Origin: Chlorella sorokiniana
Taxonomy: Eukaryota > Chlorophyta > Trebouxiophyceae > Chlorellales > Chlorellaceae
Assembly (NCBI GenBank): GCA_025917655.1
Contig: CP084619.1
Span: forward strand, 1,612,001 to 1,676,000
Reading direction: 5' to 3'
Length of the DNA stretch: 64,000 nucleotides
In this document: positions 20,676 through 33,052 of the stretch, one piece after another
How the letters are laid out: every line of letters starts with the position of its first letter
Position numbering within the stretch: the stretch's first letter is position 1
Notes under the pieces: generated by a model
The model's database searches: none
What the model was told of the DNA's origin: nothing
The model's input: only the letters and a program-made list of their open reading frames with translations
Program-made: the position numbers and the translations under genes

Positions 20676-23454
20676 TCAAGTCCTGGGCCGCTTGGCAGCC
20701 AAGCTGGCGCTGGCGCCGCCGCCGCCGCCGCCAGGCTGGTTGAGCGCCAGGGTTGTCAGCGCATGGTCTCCGGCCCGCTTCTCCACCCACTTAAACATGC
20801 TGCACTTGCCCTCGGGTCGAGGCCCTTCTGGCCGGCCGCAGGTGTAGAAATACCTCCCTGCACAGGCCAGCGACCTGGGATTGAGCAGGCGGGCAGGTCG
20901 GCCGCAGCTGGGAACACAGCACACGCCCCACCGCTCACCTTTGTTTGGCCCGCTTTTGTTCACCTTCTTCAGCACGGCAGGCTCGCCGTGCTCACAGCGG
21001 GCACCTGGAAGCGCTGCTGTATGCTGCGCCATGCATCCTTGGCGGCGGCGGCCGCCTGCTGGCACGCCTGCGATGCTGCATGCTCCTCTTCAGGCTGCTC
21101 GCGTTGATGGCTGGGCCCTGCTGCGTTGCTCTGCTGCTGTGACTCCTCAGGAGCCACCTGCTGCGAATGGCTGTGCACCGGCAGCTGCCGCTCCTGCTGG
21201 GAAGCATCAAGTGGCTGCTGCCGCTGAAACATGCTCTTCAGTGTTGCCTGTTTCTTTCCTCCAGCTGCTGGCTGGGATGGAGCACCAGCCTTGCCGCTGC
21301 GGGCCCGTGAAGGAGGGACTGACCGGCGGGAGGTAGGCAGGCCCCCTGGTACCTCGGCTGGTGCTGCCTGCTGCTGCTGCTGCTGCTCGCCTGCGGCACG
21401 ACCGCGGGCCGCTTCTACAGAGGCTGTTTCTTCCACAAGCGCCGACAACCTTACCAAGTCTTTGGTCATATCGTCCTGTGCGCCGCGCTGCAGGAAGCCG
21501 TGAAGTTTGAGCTGCTTGCCGCCAAACGCGTGCCGCATGGCTGTGGGAGGAGCTGCAGGGGCAGGAGCAGCAAGCAACACCCGTCGGCCTTGGCTCTGCA
21601 GGCACGAGCCGCCGCACAGCGCGCCGCGCTCCGCAGCCTTGCCTGTCGCTGCACAGGGGAAGGATGTGCCGCTGGTACAGGCGAAGTCAGCCCACACGGG
21701 GCAGTGGTCGCTGCCCTGCTGCTCAGGCCAGATGTCCCCGCCTGCCACCCACACGCCCCCCGCCCGCTGCTGCTGCTGCTGCTGCTGCTCCCCGTGAGCT
21801 GCCGTGCCATCCACCCTTGGGAGGGGGAACCCACGCTGAGGCCTGCTGTGAGGATCAAGTCAATCCTGCTGCCATGGTTGTTCAGCCGCGCCGCCGTGGC
21901 CGTGCTCCAGCATGTGAAGGCGCGGGGGCGGCCAGGGTGGAAGGCACGGAAGGTGTCTACCAGCCGCAGCTCCGCTGCGCCGCTGCCAGCATGCCAGCCC
22001 TGATCGCCCGTGCCGGCCGACGTAGCGGGGGTCCCCCACTGCAGCCGGCATCCATGCCCCTGAGCAGGCGGCGCAGCCAGAGGCGGTCAGGGCGGGTGGT
22101 ACGGTAGAAGTTGGGGTCGGGCTCGGGGGCATCAATCTGCAAGAAACCTGGAGACCAGGCTGCTTGAGTTTCGATGAAGCAAGCTCAAGGCAGTCGGATT
22201 AACACAGTAGAACAAAGTTGCGCACATGAGCAGCAGTGTGTGGCGTTTCCACAGCCAGGGCTGGTGGGCACACACGCCGCCTGCTTTGGCTGCATGTGTT
22301 GCAGCCAGGGTGGGCCGGCTCACCGGTGCGGGGCAGATGTTGAGGTCTCCCACCGCCACCACCGCCCGCCCCTGCCGCGCCAGCTCCAGCCACCGCAGCT
22401 CCAGCGCCTGGCAAGGGCGCCCGAGAGGGCATGGTGTGCTTGGGGCCGGATCCAGCGGCGCATCCACACATCCACACATCCTACACATCCGCACAGGCCC
22501 CTCGTCCCCCACCTGAAAGAAGCGCGCCTTGAACTCCATGCGCTCCTCCACCTTCTCGGCGCTGGTGATGGCGGGGCCTGCGAAGTGGGAGCGGCGGCGG
22601 CACAGCACAGCATCTCTCTGCGCGCACAGGCAGAGCGCAGGGCTGGGCGGCAGCAGGGCAGGCTGTGGCGTGAGTTGGCCGCAAAAAAGCGCGGCGTGCT
22701 GACCGTAGATGTTGAATAGCACGAAAGCGCCGTGGTCGGTCACCACCACCCGCCCCTCGCTGTCCAGCTCCTGCAGCAGCAGGTTCACACACAGGCTAGA
22801 CCGCTGCGACACCCAACACTGCGTCCAACGCAACACGGAACCAACGCTGCAGAACCCCACATGCAAGCCTCACCGCCAGCTCTTCCACTGTGAAATGTTC
22901 TGCCAGCGCAGGGTGCGGCTCCGCTGCTGCAGCCTGTGCCTCGCCGCGGGTGCGCAGGCCAGCCGCAGAGGCGGAGGCCGCCAGCGGCGCGCAGCCCGTG
23001 AAGCCCTCCTCTGCGGCGAAAGGAAGAGCCGTGGCGGTGCGCACGTAGGTAGCCGTGCCGCTATAGCCTCTATCTGTTTGCGCGCAGGAAAAGAAGGAGT
23101 CCCTGCAGGGCAACCACAGGGGAGGGATGAAGTGGATCGACGCGGCAGCAGCAGCGGCGGTGGGCGAGCACCCACCAGCCTTCAGCCACAGCCAAATCGC
23201 GCTCCACGTCGCATCGCCGCAGCTTCGTCTCTTGCAAGCACACGATGTCTGCATGAACAGGGCCTCAAACCCTGCTGAGCCCGTGTCCGGCAGTGGCGCA
23301 ACGCAGACTGATACTTGAATGACCCCTTACCGGCTCCAAGACTTTCAAGAAACTGTGACAGCGTAATGTGAAGGCGTTGCGACAGCAAAGCCCTCAGTCC
23401 ATTCACGTTGAACGACAGCACCCTGACTCGCTGCCCTGATGGCCCTCCTACCAT
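20676..23454 (-). CDS. APEX2: DNA-(apurinic/apyrimidinic) endonuclease 2
   Basis: The first ATG is at 23454 (MVGGPSGQRVRVLSFNVNGL); the frame is open for a few codons upstream. Exonuclease III family motifs follow: NVNGLRALL, DIVCLQETKLRR with the metal-binding Glu, YSGTATYVRT, GAFVLFNIYGQHA, ERMEFKARFFQ, VAVGDLNICPAPV, FYRTTRPDRLW and QGSDHCPVWADF with the catalytic His. The C-terminus is what marks APE2 rather than APE1: a linker with a PCNA-interacting-like box (QATLKSMF) and a GRF zinc finger (CEHGEPAVLKKVNKSGPNKG, RYFYTCGRPEG, GKCSMFKWVEKR). It ends in KRPRT, possibly nuclear-localising. The enzyme trims 3' blocked ends and AP sites in base-excision and single-strand-break repair. The linker is rich in Gln from CTG-type repeats at 21369-21387 and about 21766-21789. 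Confidence 0.9.
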
Positions 23455-23494
23455 CGTTCTGTGGCCGAGGGGACCATGTGTTGAGATCACAGAT

Positions 23495-23499
23495 TTACA
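23495..23499 (-). terminator. TGTAA poly(A) signal, ankyrin gene
   Basis: TTACA on the + strand, 126 bases past the ankyrin gene stop and only 41 bases upstream of the APE2 ATG on the same strand. Confidence 0.5.
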
Positions 23500-23624
23500 G
23501 CAACTCCAAGGACGCCAGTTTAGACATGAAGCATGCGCAGCACGCTTGCCAGGCTGGCGCCCGCAGTCCTCATCATTCCTCCTTGCCGCATCTCAAGTAA
23601 TTTGGGCCTTGCTGTTCCATCTGT

Positions 23625-26600
23625 TCAGGGTGCCCATGGCGGGCGGCCGCGCACGACCCAGGCGACGAGCAGGAAGACGGCCAGCATGAGCAGCGACATG
23701 CGGGTCTGCCGCAGGAACTCGCGCCACACTTTCTGCAGGCAGCAGCGCAGGGCAAAGCAGGGGGCCATCAGGCGACAACGATTGAAGCAATAGACACCTT
23801 GCTCCCTGCCAGGCAGGGCGGCACACACCTTCCAGGTGAAGCCGCCACGCATCCACTCCGGCAGGTCATCCTCCTCGTTGGGCTTCCGCTCTTGCTCCTC
23901 AATCTCCTGCGCTGAGGCAGCATCCGCGGCGGCGGCGCGCTTGGCCCCGCCAGCGTCCGCTGTGCCTCCAGCTGCACGACGGCGCAGCGTCGAGCCTGTT
24001 GCACCTGGCGCTGCCGTGCTGCTGCCCTTGTCGCCGCCTTGAGCTGCCTCCTGCGCCTCCTTGAACGCTGACTCGTAGGCGGCTTGGGCCGCATCCGCAG
24101 GGTTGCCCGCCTCGGGCGGCGTGGCGGCTGCAGCCGCCGCCGCTGCCAGGTGAGCCGAGCAGGCAGCCTGCAGAGCCAGCTGCCACTCCGTGTCCCGCTT
24201 CTGCCAGCCGGGCTGCAGGCAAAGAAGGGGGCACAGAGGGGGCCGCAGAGGCAAGGCTTTGGCAGCCTGGGCGGGTTGCAGAGGGGCAGCCTTGCGACAG
24301 CATGGCAGGAGTTGTAAGCTCAGCGCAGCGTGAGGCGCCGCTGGCTCCCTTGCCTGCGCCAGCATGCTGTCGATGTCCACTGTGCGCTGCCCGTTGGCCT
24401 GGGCCACGCTGTGCAGCATGCGCATCTTCTGCGGCCCAGCAGGGAGCGGGAGGGGCAGCCCGCAGGGATGCACGTCAACCGCCACACTGGCGAGGATAAC
24501 CAGGAGCAGCGGCGATCTGTAGGGGCGGGGCAAAGGGTGCGGCCAGCAGCACAGCATCCCACCCACCTGCAGCACCGCCAGTATCTGCGGGTCGGCCGCG
24601 TACCGCTCGTACTTGGAGGTGTCAGCACGGATGGCGTCGATCGCTTCCCGCACGTGGGACTGCAAGCAGCCGGGGCAGCACGCCGCGCGGTTGTCCTGCT
24701 TCTCAGACTGACCATTCAGAGCACAGATGGGGCACCCACGCAGCTGCAGTGCCGCTGTTGACCGGTCGGCGGCCATTGCTGGCTGCCTCGATCGCTGGCG
24801 TTGCACAGCGTCGTCACCCTGGCAGCCTGCAACTCAACCGGGTCTGTTCCCCGGCCGCCCACCTGCTGCGCATCCCCCTGGAAGTCCTCGTCAGCATGCA
24901 GCGCCGCCAGCGCCTTGTGGATGTTAAGCAGCTTGCGGGTAGCCACCAGCTGGCCGATGCGCGACGTCGCCTCAGCGGCTGCAGGGGGCCGCCGAGGGGT
25001 GCGGCGTCACCTCAGTGATGCATGCCGCGTAGCCAGGAGCGCGATGGGAAGCAAGGCAGCAGCCGGGACGGACGGCGGCGTGATGGTGCGGCGCGGCAAG
25101 CGGCAGCGCGGGCTGAAGGAGAGGCGATCGCAACCGGCCGGCAGGCGGCCCCACCTGCCGCTGGCGGGTACTGGCGCAGAGCGGCCGCCAGGTCGGTTTC
25201 GTCCAGCAGCGCCCAGCGCTCCACCTTGCTCAGGCGTTCCGACTGTGCGCAACAGAGGAAGTTGGAAAGTTGAACAGCAGGTGGATGGGTTGGGGGACGG
25301 AGCGTGTGGCGTGACACCCAAACTTGGCCCCAGCTTGTGCCACGAGTGCAGCAGACAGTGCCAGGAGCCAGGCAAGGCCGCCATCACCCCACCTGTGGCA
25401 GCTCCGCAAACTGTTCCTGCGCAGACTTGGGCGGCGACAGCGGCCCCGCGGCGCCGCTGCGCGCCTTGGCCGAAGCCTTGGCGGAAGGGTCCAGATGGAG
25501 CAGGTCGGCAAGGCGCGCGTCGCCAGCTGGCGCCAGGTCAGCGGGCAGCCTGCCCTCGGCGTCGGGCAGCCCGCGGTCGGCGCCCGCCTCCAGCAGCGCC
25601 TTGGCGCAGCGGGAGCAGCCGCCCAGCGCGGCGCTGTGCAGCGGCGTAGCGCCCTCCGGGTTGCTGCGATCTGCGGCTCGCCCAGGTTCAGGGGCAGCGG
25701 CAGGTAAGCTTCCCACGTGGCTCGCAGCCCCAACATAGGCGGCACACATGCTGCCCCAGCGGAGGCTGCGCCACACCTCCTCACCGTTTGGGTCGGCGCC
25801 GCTCTCCAGCAGGTGGCTCACCGAGGCCACGCTGCCCAGCCCGGCCGCCAGGTGCAGCAGCGAGTAGCCGTGGGGCCTGACCGAGATGCTGGCGCCCCAG
25901 CTGCATGAGGCAGGGTGGGGGAGGCAGCTCCTCAGTCAAAGCTGCATGGCTGGCTGGCTGCGCTGAGCAGCCAAAATCATTCCGTGCAGCATGCAGCACC
26001 ACACCGCAGGCGTCGTGGCGGCAGCAACAGAGCCCGCGCCTCACCCCTGCAGCAGCTTGGCGGCCGCCACATGGCCGCCCACCAGGGCGCAGGCAGCCGC
26101 GGTGAGGCCCTGCTTGTTCTCCGCGCCGGCCTTGGCGCCCTGCTGCACAAGCACCTCCATCACGCCGGTGTGCCCATGCCTGGCGCAGATGAGGGGATAA
26201 GATACGTGAATACACCGGCGAGCGAGGGCTGCGCGGCACCAGGGTTGGCCTGCCTGCTGCGCAGCGGCGCTGCCAGGGACGACCCACCTGGCGGCCAGGT
26301 GGAGCGGCGTGTTGTCCTCGGCATCGTACGCCTCGGCCCAGGCCCCCTTCTGCAGCAGGAACGCCGCCGCCTCTCCGTGGCCGCCCAGCGCCGCCATGTG
26401 CAGCGGCGTGCGGCCGTCTGCACGGCAGCCAAGGTATAAGGGCAGCGTCACGAGGGCAGGCGCCAACGCCACCCACGCCCCTCACGGTGCGCCAGCAGCC
26501 AGGGGGTGGGAAAATACGTGGCTGCGCTGCCCACCTGGCGACTCGATGTCCACCTCGGCGCCGCGGCTCCACAGGAAGCGCACAACGTCGGCGCGGCCAT

Positions 26601-27041
26601 TGGCGGCCGCAAAGTGCATGGGCGTGCGCCCCTGCTTGTCGCGGCAGTCCAGCGCGGCGCCCAGCTCCACCAGCGCCTCCACCTGCGGGTGCACAGCTCC
26701 GTGTGCAATCAAGGTGTGGCCCAGGCAGGCGCCCGGCAGCACACGCGGAGGCATTGTCGACCTTGGGCAGGCGGCGGAAACAGGCCCAGTGCAGCCCCCT
26801 CACATCAGCAAGATATCCTCGGGTGGCTGCCACCATCAACAGCCCATTGTGCTTCTTCTGGTTGCGAAACTGCAGGGTTCCAAGGGAGGCAGGGGCGTGT
26901 AGCATGAGGTCACAGCAGGAGTGTCACGCAGGTTATGGCATGGTGAGGGCCGCCGGATGCAACCAGCGACACGCGGCGGGGCAGAGGTGCAAGCAGCGAC
27001 GCATCGCGTGCCTTCTCGGCCTGATCCTCCATTGACGACAT
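23625..27041 (-). CDS. Ankyrin-repeat protein with C-terminal transmembrane segment
   Basis: ATG 27041 (MSSMEDQAEKARDASLLAPL) and the exon KKHNGLLMVAATRGYLADV start the gene. At least six ankyrin repeats follow: VEALVELGAALDCRDKQGR, TPMHFAAANGRADVVRFL, TPLHMAALGGHGEAAAFLL, NTPLHLAAR, HTGVMEVLVQQGAKAG, YSLLHLAAGLGSVASVSHLL and TPLHSAALGGCSRCAKALL. After the repeats come LSKVERWALLDETDLAAALR, TRKLLNIHKALAALHADED, a Cys-containing stretch (RAACCPGCLQSHVREAID), ADPQILAVLQKMRMLHSV and an acidic segment ending in LPEWMRGGFTWKKVWREFL. The protein closes with one hydrophobic helix (SLLMLAVFLLVAWVV) and RGRPPWAP, so it could be tail-anchored with the repeats in the cytosol. I do not recognise the region after the repeats, so the partner and role are unknown. 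Confidence 0.75.
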
Positions 27042-27871
27042 TGCCACGCCTTGTTGGCTGCCCAAACAGGCTTCAGCTAACTACGTGAGCGACTGGAGAT
27101 CGCGGGGTAAGCGGAAGCAGCAATACTCGCAGCACTGGAAGCAAATTGACTCCTCGAAAAGCCAGGAAGTTATGCAGAGTAACAGAGAGCCTGGTTTCCC
27201 GAGTTGCGAGACCACAGCAGACAAATGACGTCAGCATGCCTGACATGCAGAGATGCAGCTGCATCTCTAAAACGGCAGTATGCACTAGCGGTTTATGTGA
27301 ATTCATTGAATTCAAGAGAAGCAGCTCCATGAGTCGCACTGCTGAGGCGGCCCATGGATGTTCACACTGCTCTTGCTGAAATTGTTTAAAACGCCGAGAT
27401 TACAAGAAGGGATTGGAATCACGAGTACTTCAAATAGTTGCAACCTCGGCGGAGGGCCCTGAGGCGTCTTGGCTGCTCCCCGCTTCTTTGCCTGATGGGG
27501 TCTGCCTTGAGCTTTACAGGCATCGTTTTCACTGGGCAGCGAAGACTCAAGCTTAGAAGTATGCGAGAATGTTAATGTATGAGTTCAACAGTGAGAGAAG
27601 GTTGCAAGCACACAGCGCTGCGCCCGGGGCACATTTCAAAGCGGGCGCTGACGTGCGCAGCAACAGGTGAAGACCAGATGGCGCAACACCTTCAAGCTCA
27701 TCAGAAACAGAAGATACACTCTATCGATATCTGAAACAGAAAGGTATATGTATAAGAGGATGTGATTGGTCCTAATAGCAGAAAGAGAGGGTCCTGAGAC
27801 AGCCCAGGCTGCCTGGGCAGTGCCGTGGTTGATCATAACATGATATGTATTCATTCAGAAAAGGTCGCTCA
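27042..27871. other. Intergenic region, 830 bases
   Basis: Clearly less GC-rich than its surroundings. It must contain the 3' UTR of the channel gene and the promoter of the ankyrin gene, both on the minus strand. A minus-strand TGTAA occurs at 27400-27404. No open frame here shows a credible domain and I see no RNA gene. Confidence 0.55.
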
Positions 27872-30800
27872 TCAGACCCCACGCGACGCCCCTGCCGGCA
27901 CCACCTCTTCGGTCCGCGTCCGCGGCTGCTGCGACTCTGCGGCGGCCCCCGTCGCCCCCTCGTCTCCCTCCTCCTCGCCGCTGTGTTTGGGGGCCAGCAG
28001 CAGGAGCTTGCAGCGGCCGTCGCCGGCGTTCCAGACGCGTGGGGTGGTACGCGCCTCCGCCCCCTGCGGGTTCACCTCCAACCGGATGGTGCAGCCGCGC
28101 TCGGGGATCTGGCAGTAACCCAGCAGCACGCTCTGCAACCGCATGGCAGGGGCAGGGTGGGGGCGGGGTGTCCGGGCGAGCGGGGTCAGCCGAGCCTCGG
28201 CCCGTTGGCACAGCTAGTGGGACTGTTGAAGCGCACAGCTGAAACCTGCATGGTGCTGCTGGGGACCCCTGGCCCAGGGTTCTAAGGTTGCCCCCCCCCC
28301 TGCCCTGGGGCTCGCCTGTCGCGCCAGCAGCGCACGCTGCTGCAGCTGGCAGTAGGTCAGCTCCTCCTGCTCGGCTGCCAGCTCGCACGCGTCCACCTTG
28401 ATGAAGTGGGCGGTGCGGCCCAGCTGGTCGTACACCCCCACACCAGCGGCGTCACAGCCACCTGCGAAGCGCAGGGGGGCATGCGGCTGGATGCGTGGCG
28501 ACAGGCACCGCCACCCCGACCAGTAAGCTTTTCCCGACAGCGGAACCGGGCCAGGCACCGCATATGCCCCCCCCAACCACCACCCAACCGTCCACCCTCC
28601 CACACACCCACACCCACCTGGGCCAGCAGGCGCGCAGAGAAGGAGGCAGTGTCAAAGACCACCCCCAGGGGCAGGCGGTCCATGTCCTCAAAACGAGTGA
28701 CCCCCGTGCGGCTGCGCTTCTCGCAGATGATGTTGATGTCGCGGCTGCCCGAGGCCTGCGGGCACATGATTCGGGGGCGGGGCAGCACGCTGAGCGTGGC
28801 GAAGTCGTTCCCAGCGGTCTTGGTCTGCCACACTGCAACCCCCGCCCGGCGCTGACGTGCAGACTTCTCCCCCTGGGCATGCATCAATGGCCGGGCCAGC
28901 GTGGCTCCCCCCGCCAGGCACGGCAGCACGGCCCCGGACTCCAGGCGTTGGCCCTAGCCGCGCGGCCACTGCGGGCGTCCCCAGCGGCAGGCCGCTGCAC
29001 CCACCGCCAGCAGCATGCGCAGGTTGAGCTGCACCCCAGCACCGAGGCGTCCATGCGCAGCGCCTCGTGCAGCGAGCGGGAGCCTCCCGAGGAGGGCACC
29101 GCCGCCAGCAGCGCCGACGCGCCGTCCACCTCGGGGCCGACCAGCGCCGCCCCCGCCCCCGTCTGCCACAGGTCGTCTGCCAGGATGAGGGCGGCGGAGT
29201 AGTGGCCCACGTCCACGGCGGCGGCCAGCGCGGCGCGGCGGCGCGGGTCGGCCTGCACGTGGCGCAGCTGGATGTTGGAGATGCCGTGCTGGCGGATGAT
29301 GTCATCTGCGGGGGAAAGGGGGCGCGCAGCGACGGTATGAGCGCATGCTCAGGGGGCACGGGTGACTTGCACAGCCCAAGCACACTGCTGACGGCTGTCG
29401 AGCCACAGAGCAGCAGCAAGGCGTGTTGCCCGGCCGCACAGCCGGGGCCCCTTCCCAGCTGCTGCCTCACCCAGCGCCTGAGCGCACTCGGGGTGGTGGT
29501 TGACCATGGTGGCTGAGGAGCCGGGCGGCAGCGCCTGCAGCGTGGGCCCAGGGCGCGGCGGTGAGGAAATGGAGCTGGCTGAGAAGAAGGCTAAGGCGCT
29601 GCTCTCGGTCAAGCGGCACGCTGAGGACAGCGGCCTGCCGAGGGGGCGTGCGCGCCTGCGGCCCGCGGTCCAGCGCGCACACAAGCTCCGCCATCGTCTC
29701 GTGGCAGCCCCAGCCGCACACCAGCAGCCGCTGCGGCTCGCCTGTCAGGGAGTAGTACTGCAGGGGGGAAAGGGGGGGGCAAAGGGGGCGGGCAAAGGTG
29801 AAGCAACCACAACGATGCATGGGGGCAAGGTAGAGACTTGTGCGGGCCCTGTGCGGTACCTGTTCAGGCAAGCGGTACTCCTGGGGGCTGCTGCCATCCA
29901 GGATGCCGCCCGTGGTGCTTCCGTTCACGCTGACGCCCGGCTCGGCGTCGGCGGCCGCCGCCGCCGCCGCGCACGCCGCGCGGCGTCGTCGTCGCTAGCG
30001 TCCATGGCCGACAGGGCGGCGATGCCGTCCGTGGCGGCGGCGCCGGGCACCAGCCCCGCCTCCTCCTCCACAGACGTCAGCCCTCCCACCACGATGGACG
30101 GCTCGGGCACAGGCTCCTCCTCCGCGTCGGCGTCGCCCGCCGAGCGATCGCGCGGCGCCCACAGCGAGGGGATGGAGCGCACGGGGTCTGGCTTGACGCA
30201 CAGCGGGCGCTGCAGCACCGTGGGGCTCTCCCCCGCTCAGCAACACCAGCACGTCGCCCTGGCGGATGAGCGTGTCGGGGGCGGGTTGACAACCACAGGC
30301 GGGATGCTCCTCGGGAGCGGCAGCGGCTTGGCGGAGCCCAGCTCGTCGTCCAGCTCAGCAGCGGAGCCGCTGACCGTGCCCGCCAGGCTGCCGTTGCTGC
30401 TGCTCGCGCCGTTGCTGCCGCTGCTGCCGTTGCTGCTGCCCGCGCCGTTGCTGCTGCCCGCGCCGTTGCTGCCGTTGCTGCTGCTGGGCTGGGCATCGGC
30501 GCCGCCGTCGTCGTCGTCGCGCTGCGCCTGCTGCAGGCCCACCAGCGCTGCGTCCGGCAGGTACAGCCCCGCGTGGCCCACACTGCACCCCACCAGCTGC
30601 TGCGGCGCGGGCAGCAGGCGCAGGTGGGCGGTGGAGGCGTAGGAGGAGAGGCAGCGCAGCAGCGCCGCCGTCTCGGGCAGCTGCACCATGCGGGCCAGCC
30701 GCCGCGCGTTGGCTGACTTGGTGGGCAGGCCCAGCACGCGGTCGCCGCAGGTGTAGGCCAGCGTGCCCAGCGCCTCCAGGCTCTTCACCTGCGCCACCAC

Positions 30801-33052
30801 CGTGGGCCAGCGCCCGCGGCGGCGCCAGCCGCAGCAGGCGGCGCACCCGCGGCTGCCTTTGCCGCCTGCCTCCGCGCCAGCAGCATCTCGTCCAGCAGCA
30901 CGCAGGCGCGCACCACTTGGTCGTCGCTTTCGGCGGGGCTGCGGCTGTAGTCGCCTGCGGGACCCAGGAGAGGCGGGGGTGGGTGGGGGTGGGGGTGGGG
31001 GTTTAACAGCACACAAAAGTATTGAGGCATCAGCGCGACCTCAGCAGGCCGACACAGCTGCACACCTTGCAGCATAGCCCAGCAGGCGGGCTCACCATGC
31101 CCCCAACAACCCGCCCCCTGATGCTGTGCTTGAGCAAGAACCCCGTCAGCCCACCTGAAATGATGATGGTGTCGGCGGTGGCGCAGCTCATCATGCGCAG
31201 CGCGGCTGGGTCCAGCGGCGAGCCGCACCGGAAGACGAGGGTGGAGCCGTGGCGCTGCTCGGGCGGCAGGCGCACACGGAAGGCAGCCTCCATCTCCACC
31301 TTGCCATGCTGCGGGGATGGGTGGGGGTGGGTGCAGGCAGGGAAGGGGTGGCCATGGTGTTACTGGGAGCGAGCGATGCGGTGGATCTCAATGTCCAAGG
31401 AGGCAGGCTGGAAAGGAGACGGCCTGTTGCACACATACTTCGCCCACCTGCGTCAGCACGGCGATGGTCCTGCCGCCGCTGGGGCGGTACGCCAGGCACA
31501 GCTGCTTCAGCATGCGGGTGATCTGGGCGAGGGCGGGGGGGGGGGCGGGGGCAGCCGCAGCTGTGTAAGGCGGCAGCAGGGCAGCAGCTCGCACACAGAT
31601 GGAACCGGAAGTGCAGAGCAGCCACTCTGAGTCACTGCGCGTGCCCACCACCTTGCCCCTCATGCTCGGCACGGCGCACCTGCTCCGCCTCGCTCGCCGC
31701 CTCGCACCAGCCCAGCAGAACGGTGTGGCCCTGCTCGTACACGGGGCTGCCCACCTTCACGTTCACCTCCAGCACCTCCAGAACCACCTGCAGCACGCCG
31801 CGGGGGCGCAGGGGTGGGGCGGGGGTGGCAGGAGAGGGGGCTGGCTGGTCAGGCAGGCAGGCAGGCAAGCGAGCTGGAGTCCCAGCAGGGGCACCACACA
31901 GCTGCGCCTCCCTCAGCGCGGCGAGCGGCAAGCAGCCTGGGCCAGGTAGCAGCCCCTGCCTGCCAGCCTGGCGCCCACCTGCTCCACCAGCGCCAACACC
32001 AGGGTGAAGCTGGCCAGCCCCGCCACCACCGTGGTCACCGCAAACACCTGCACCAAAGAGAAGGGGGGGGATTATGTCCTGAAAAACAGAGCAGAGGGAG
32101 GCGGCCGGCCAGGACCCCGCATCGATGCCCGCTGGCCAGGAGGGTTTGGAAGCCTGCAACGGGCGGCGCGGTGCGGCTGCTGTGCCCCGCCGGGCAGGCC
32201 CTTGCCTGGTGCACAAAGGAGCTGCCCAGGTCCGGCATGTCCTGCCCAAACACGGTTTTGAACACGGCGTACAGCGACAGCCACGCGTCCTCCGCCTGCG
32301 CCTCGGCGCTGCCGCCCCCAGCTGCTGCCGCCGCCGCCGCCGAGCCCTCCTCAATGCCGCGCAGGATGGCTCCCTCGATGGCCCCCGCCAGCACAAACAG
32401 CCCCGCATTGAGGAGGAGGAAGAGCTGCAGGTCGCTGACGGTGCTGGTGCGCCAGTTGTAATACTGTGCGCAGTCGAATGGGGAGGGGAAGGGGCATAGG
32501 GGAGGGGCGTGGTTCTTCTGTTAGCGGGTGTGTGGTTCGGGGGCAGCCACAGACACTCGTGCAGGTGTGGGCACAGTGTGGGCACCAGCGTATTCAATGC
32601 ATCATTGCGGGGTGCATTGGAGCCGCCACCAGAGCCGCGCAGGAGCCTGTGGGAAGCAACACCAGCAAGCTGCACTGGCACGGGTCTTGGCAGCTGCGGC
32701 GCACCTGGTACAGCAGGCGGCCGACGACGTTGGCTGCCCAGGCCGACGCGCGGCGTGCAAGCCCGCCGAGGCCGCCGCCGCCGCCACGAGGCGTGTCAGC
32801 CTCATAGAAGTCAAATGAGTTTGTGCTGATCATGCCCGTGCGCTCGGTGTTGCCTGCTTCCGAGCTATTGCTGTCCTGGCTTCCCAGCACGCATGTAGTG
32901 CTGCGAGGCCGGCAGCGCCGCCCTGCCGCAGCTGGAACTCCCACCCCACGCGGGAAGGTTGGAGCGCTGCTCCTAAGCCTCCCATTCGCCCCTGCAGATA
33001 TGCTTGACTGCAGTGGGAAAGCCGGTCGCGGCCGCAGCCGCCCGGGGCGCAT
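27872..33052 (-). CDS. CASTOR/POLLUX-type ion channel
   Basis: ATG 33052 begins an Arg/Ser/Pro-rich leader that resembles a plastid transit peptide. Next are NSFDFYEADTPRGG, a first membrane helix (DLQLFLLLNAGLFVLAGAIE), a pore-like loop (WLSLYAVFKTVFGQDMPDLG) and another helix (AVTTVVAGLASFTLVLALVE), then VVLEVLEVNV. The first nucleotide-binding-like domain starts HTVLLGWCEAASEAEQ and includes TLVFRCGSPLDPAALRMMSC and ADTIIISG; a second starts RLLVCGWGCHETMAELVCAL. Further conserved parts are IRQGDVLVLLS, LILADDLW, RDINIICEKRS and TIRLEVNPQG. This two-RCK layout is that of CASTOR/POLLUX/SYM8 channels (plastid or nuclear envelope cation channels in plants). The pore loop lacks the plant ADAGNHA-type filter. 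Single-base frame changes occur near 30235 and 30280. A Ser/Asn/Gly-rich linker lies at 30385-30490. Confidence 0.78.
30960..31004. repeat. G-rich tract in channel intron
   Basis: Repeated runs of three to five G separated by single T on the + strand, so C-rich in the transcript of the minus-strand channel gene. The + strand could form a G-quadruplex in DNA. Confidence 0.6.

Noticed and set aside
23454-23490. Upstream GTG start for APE2
   Set aside because: The frame is open to 23490, but nuclear genes start at ATG. The first ATG, 23454, lies just before the conserved RVLSFNVNGL segment.
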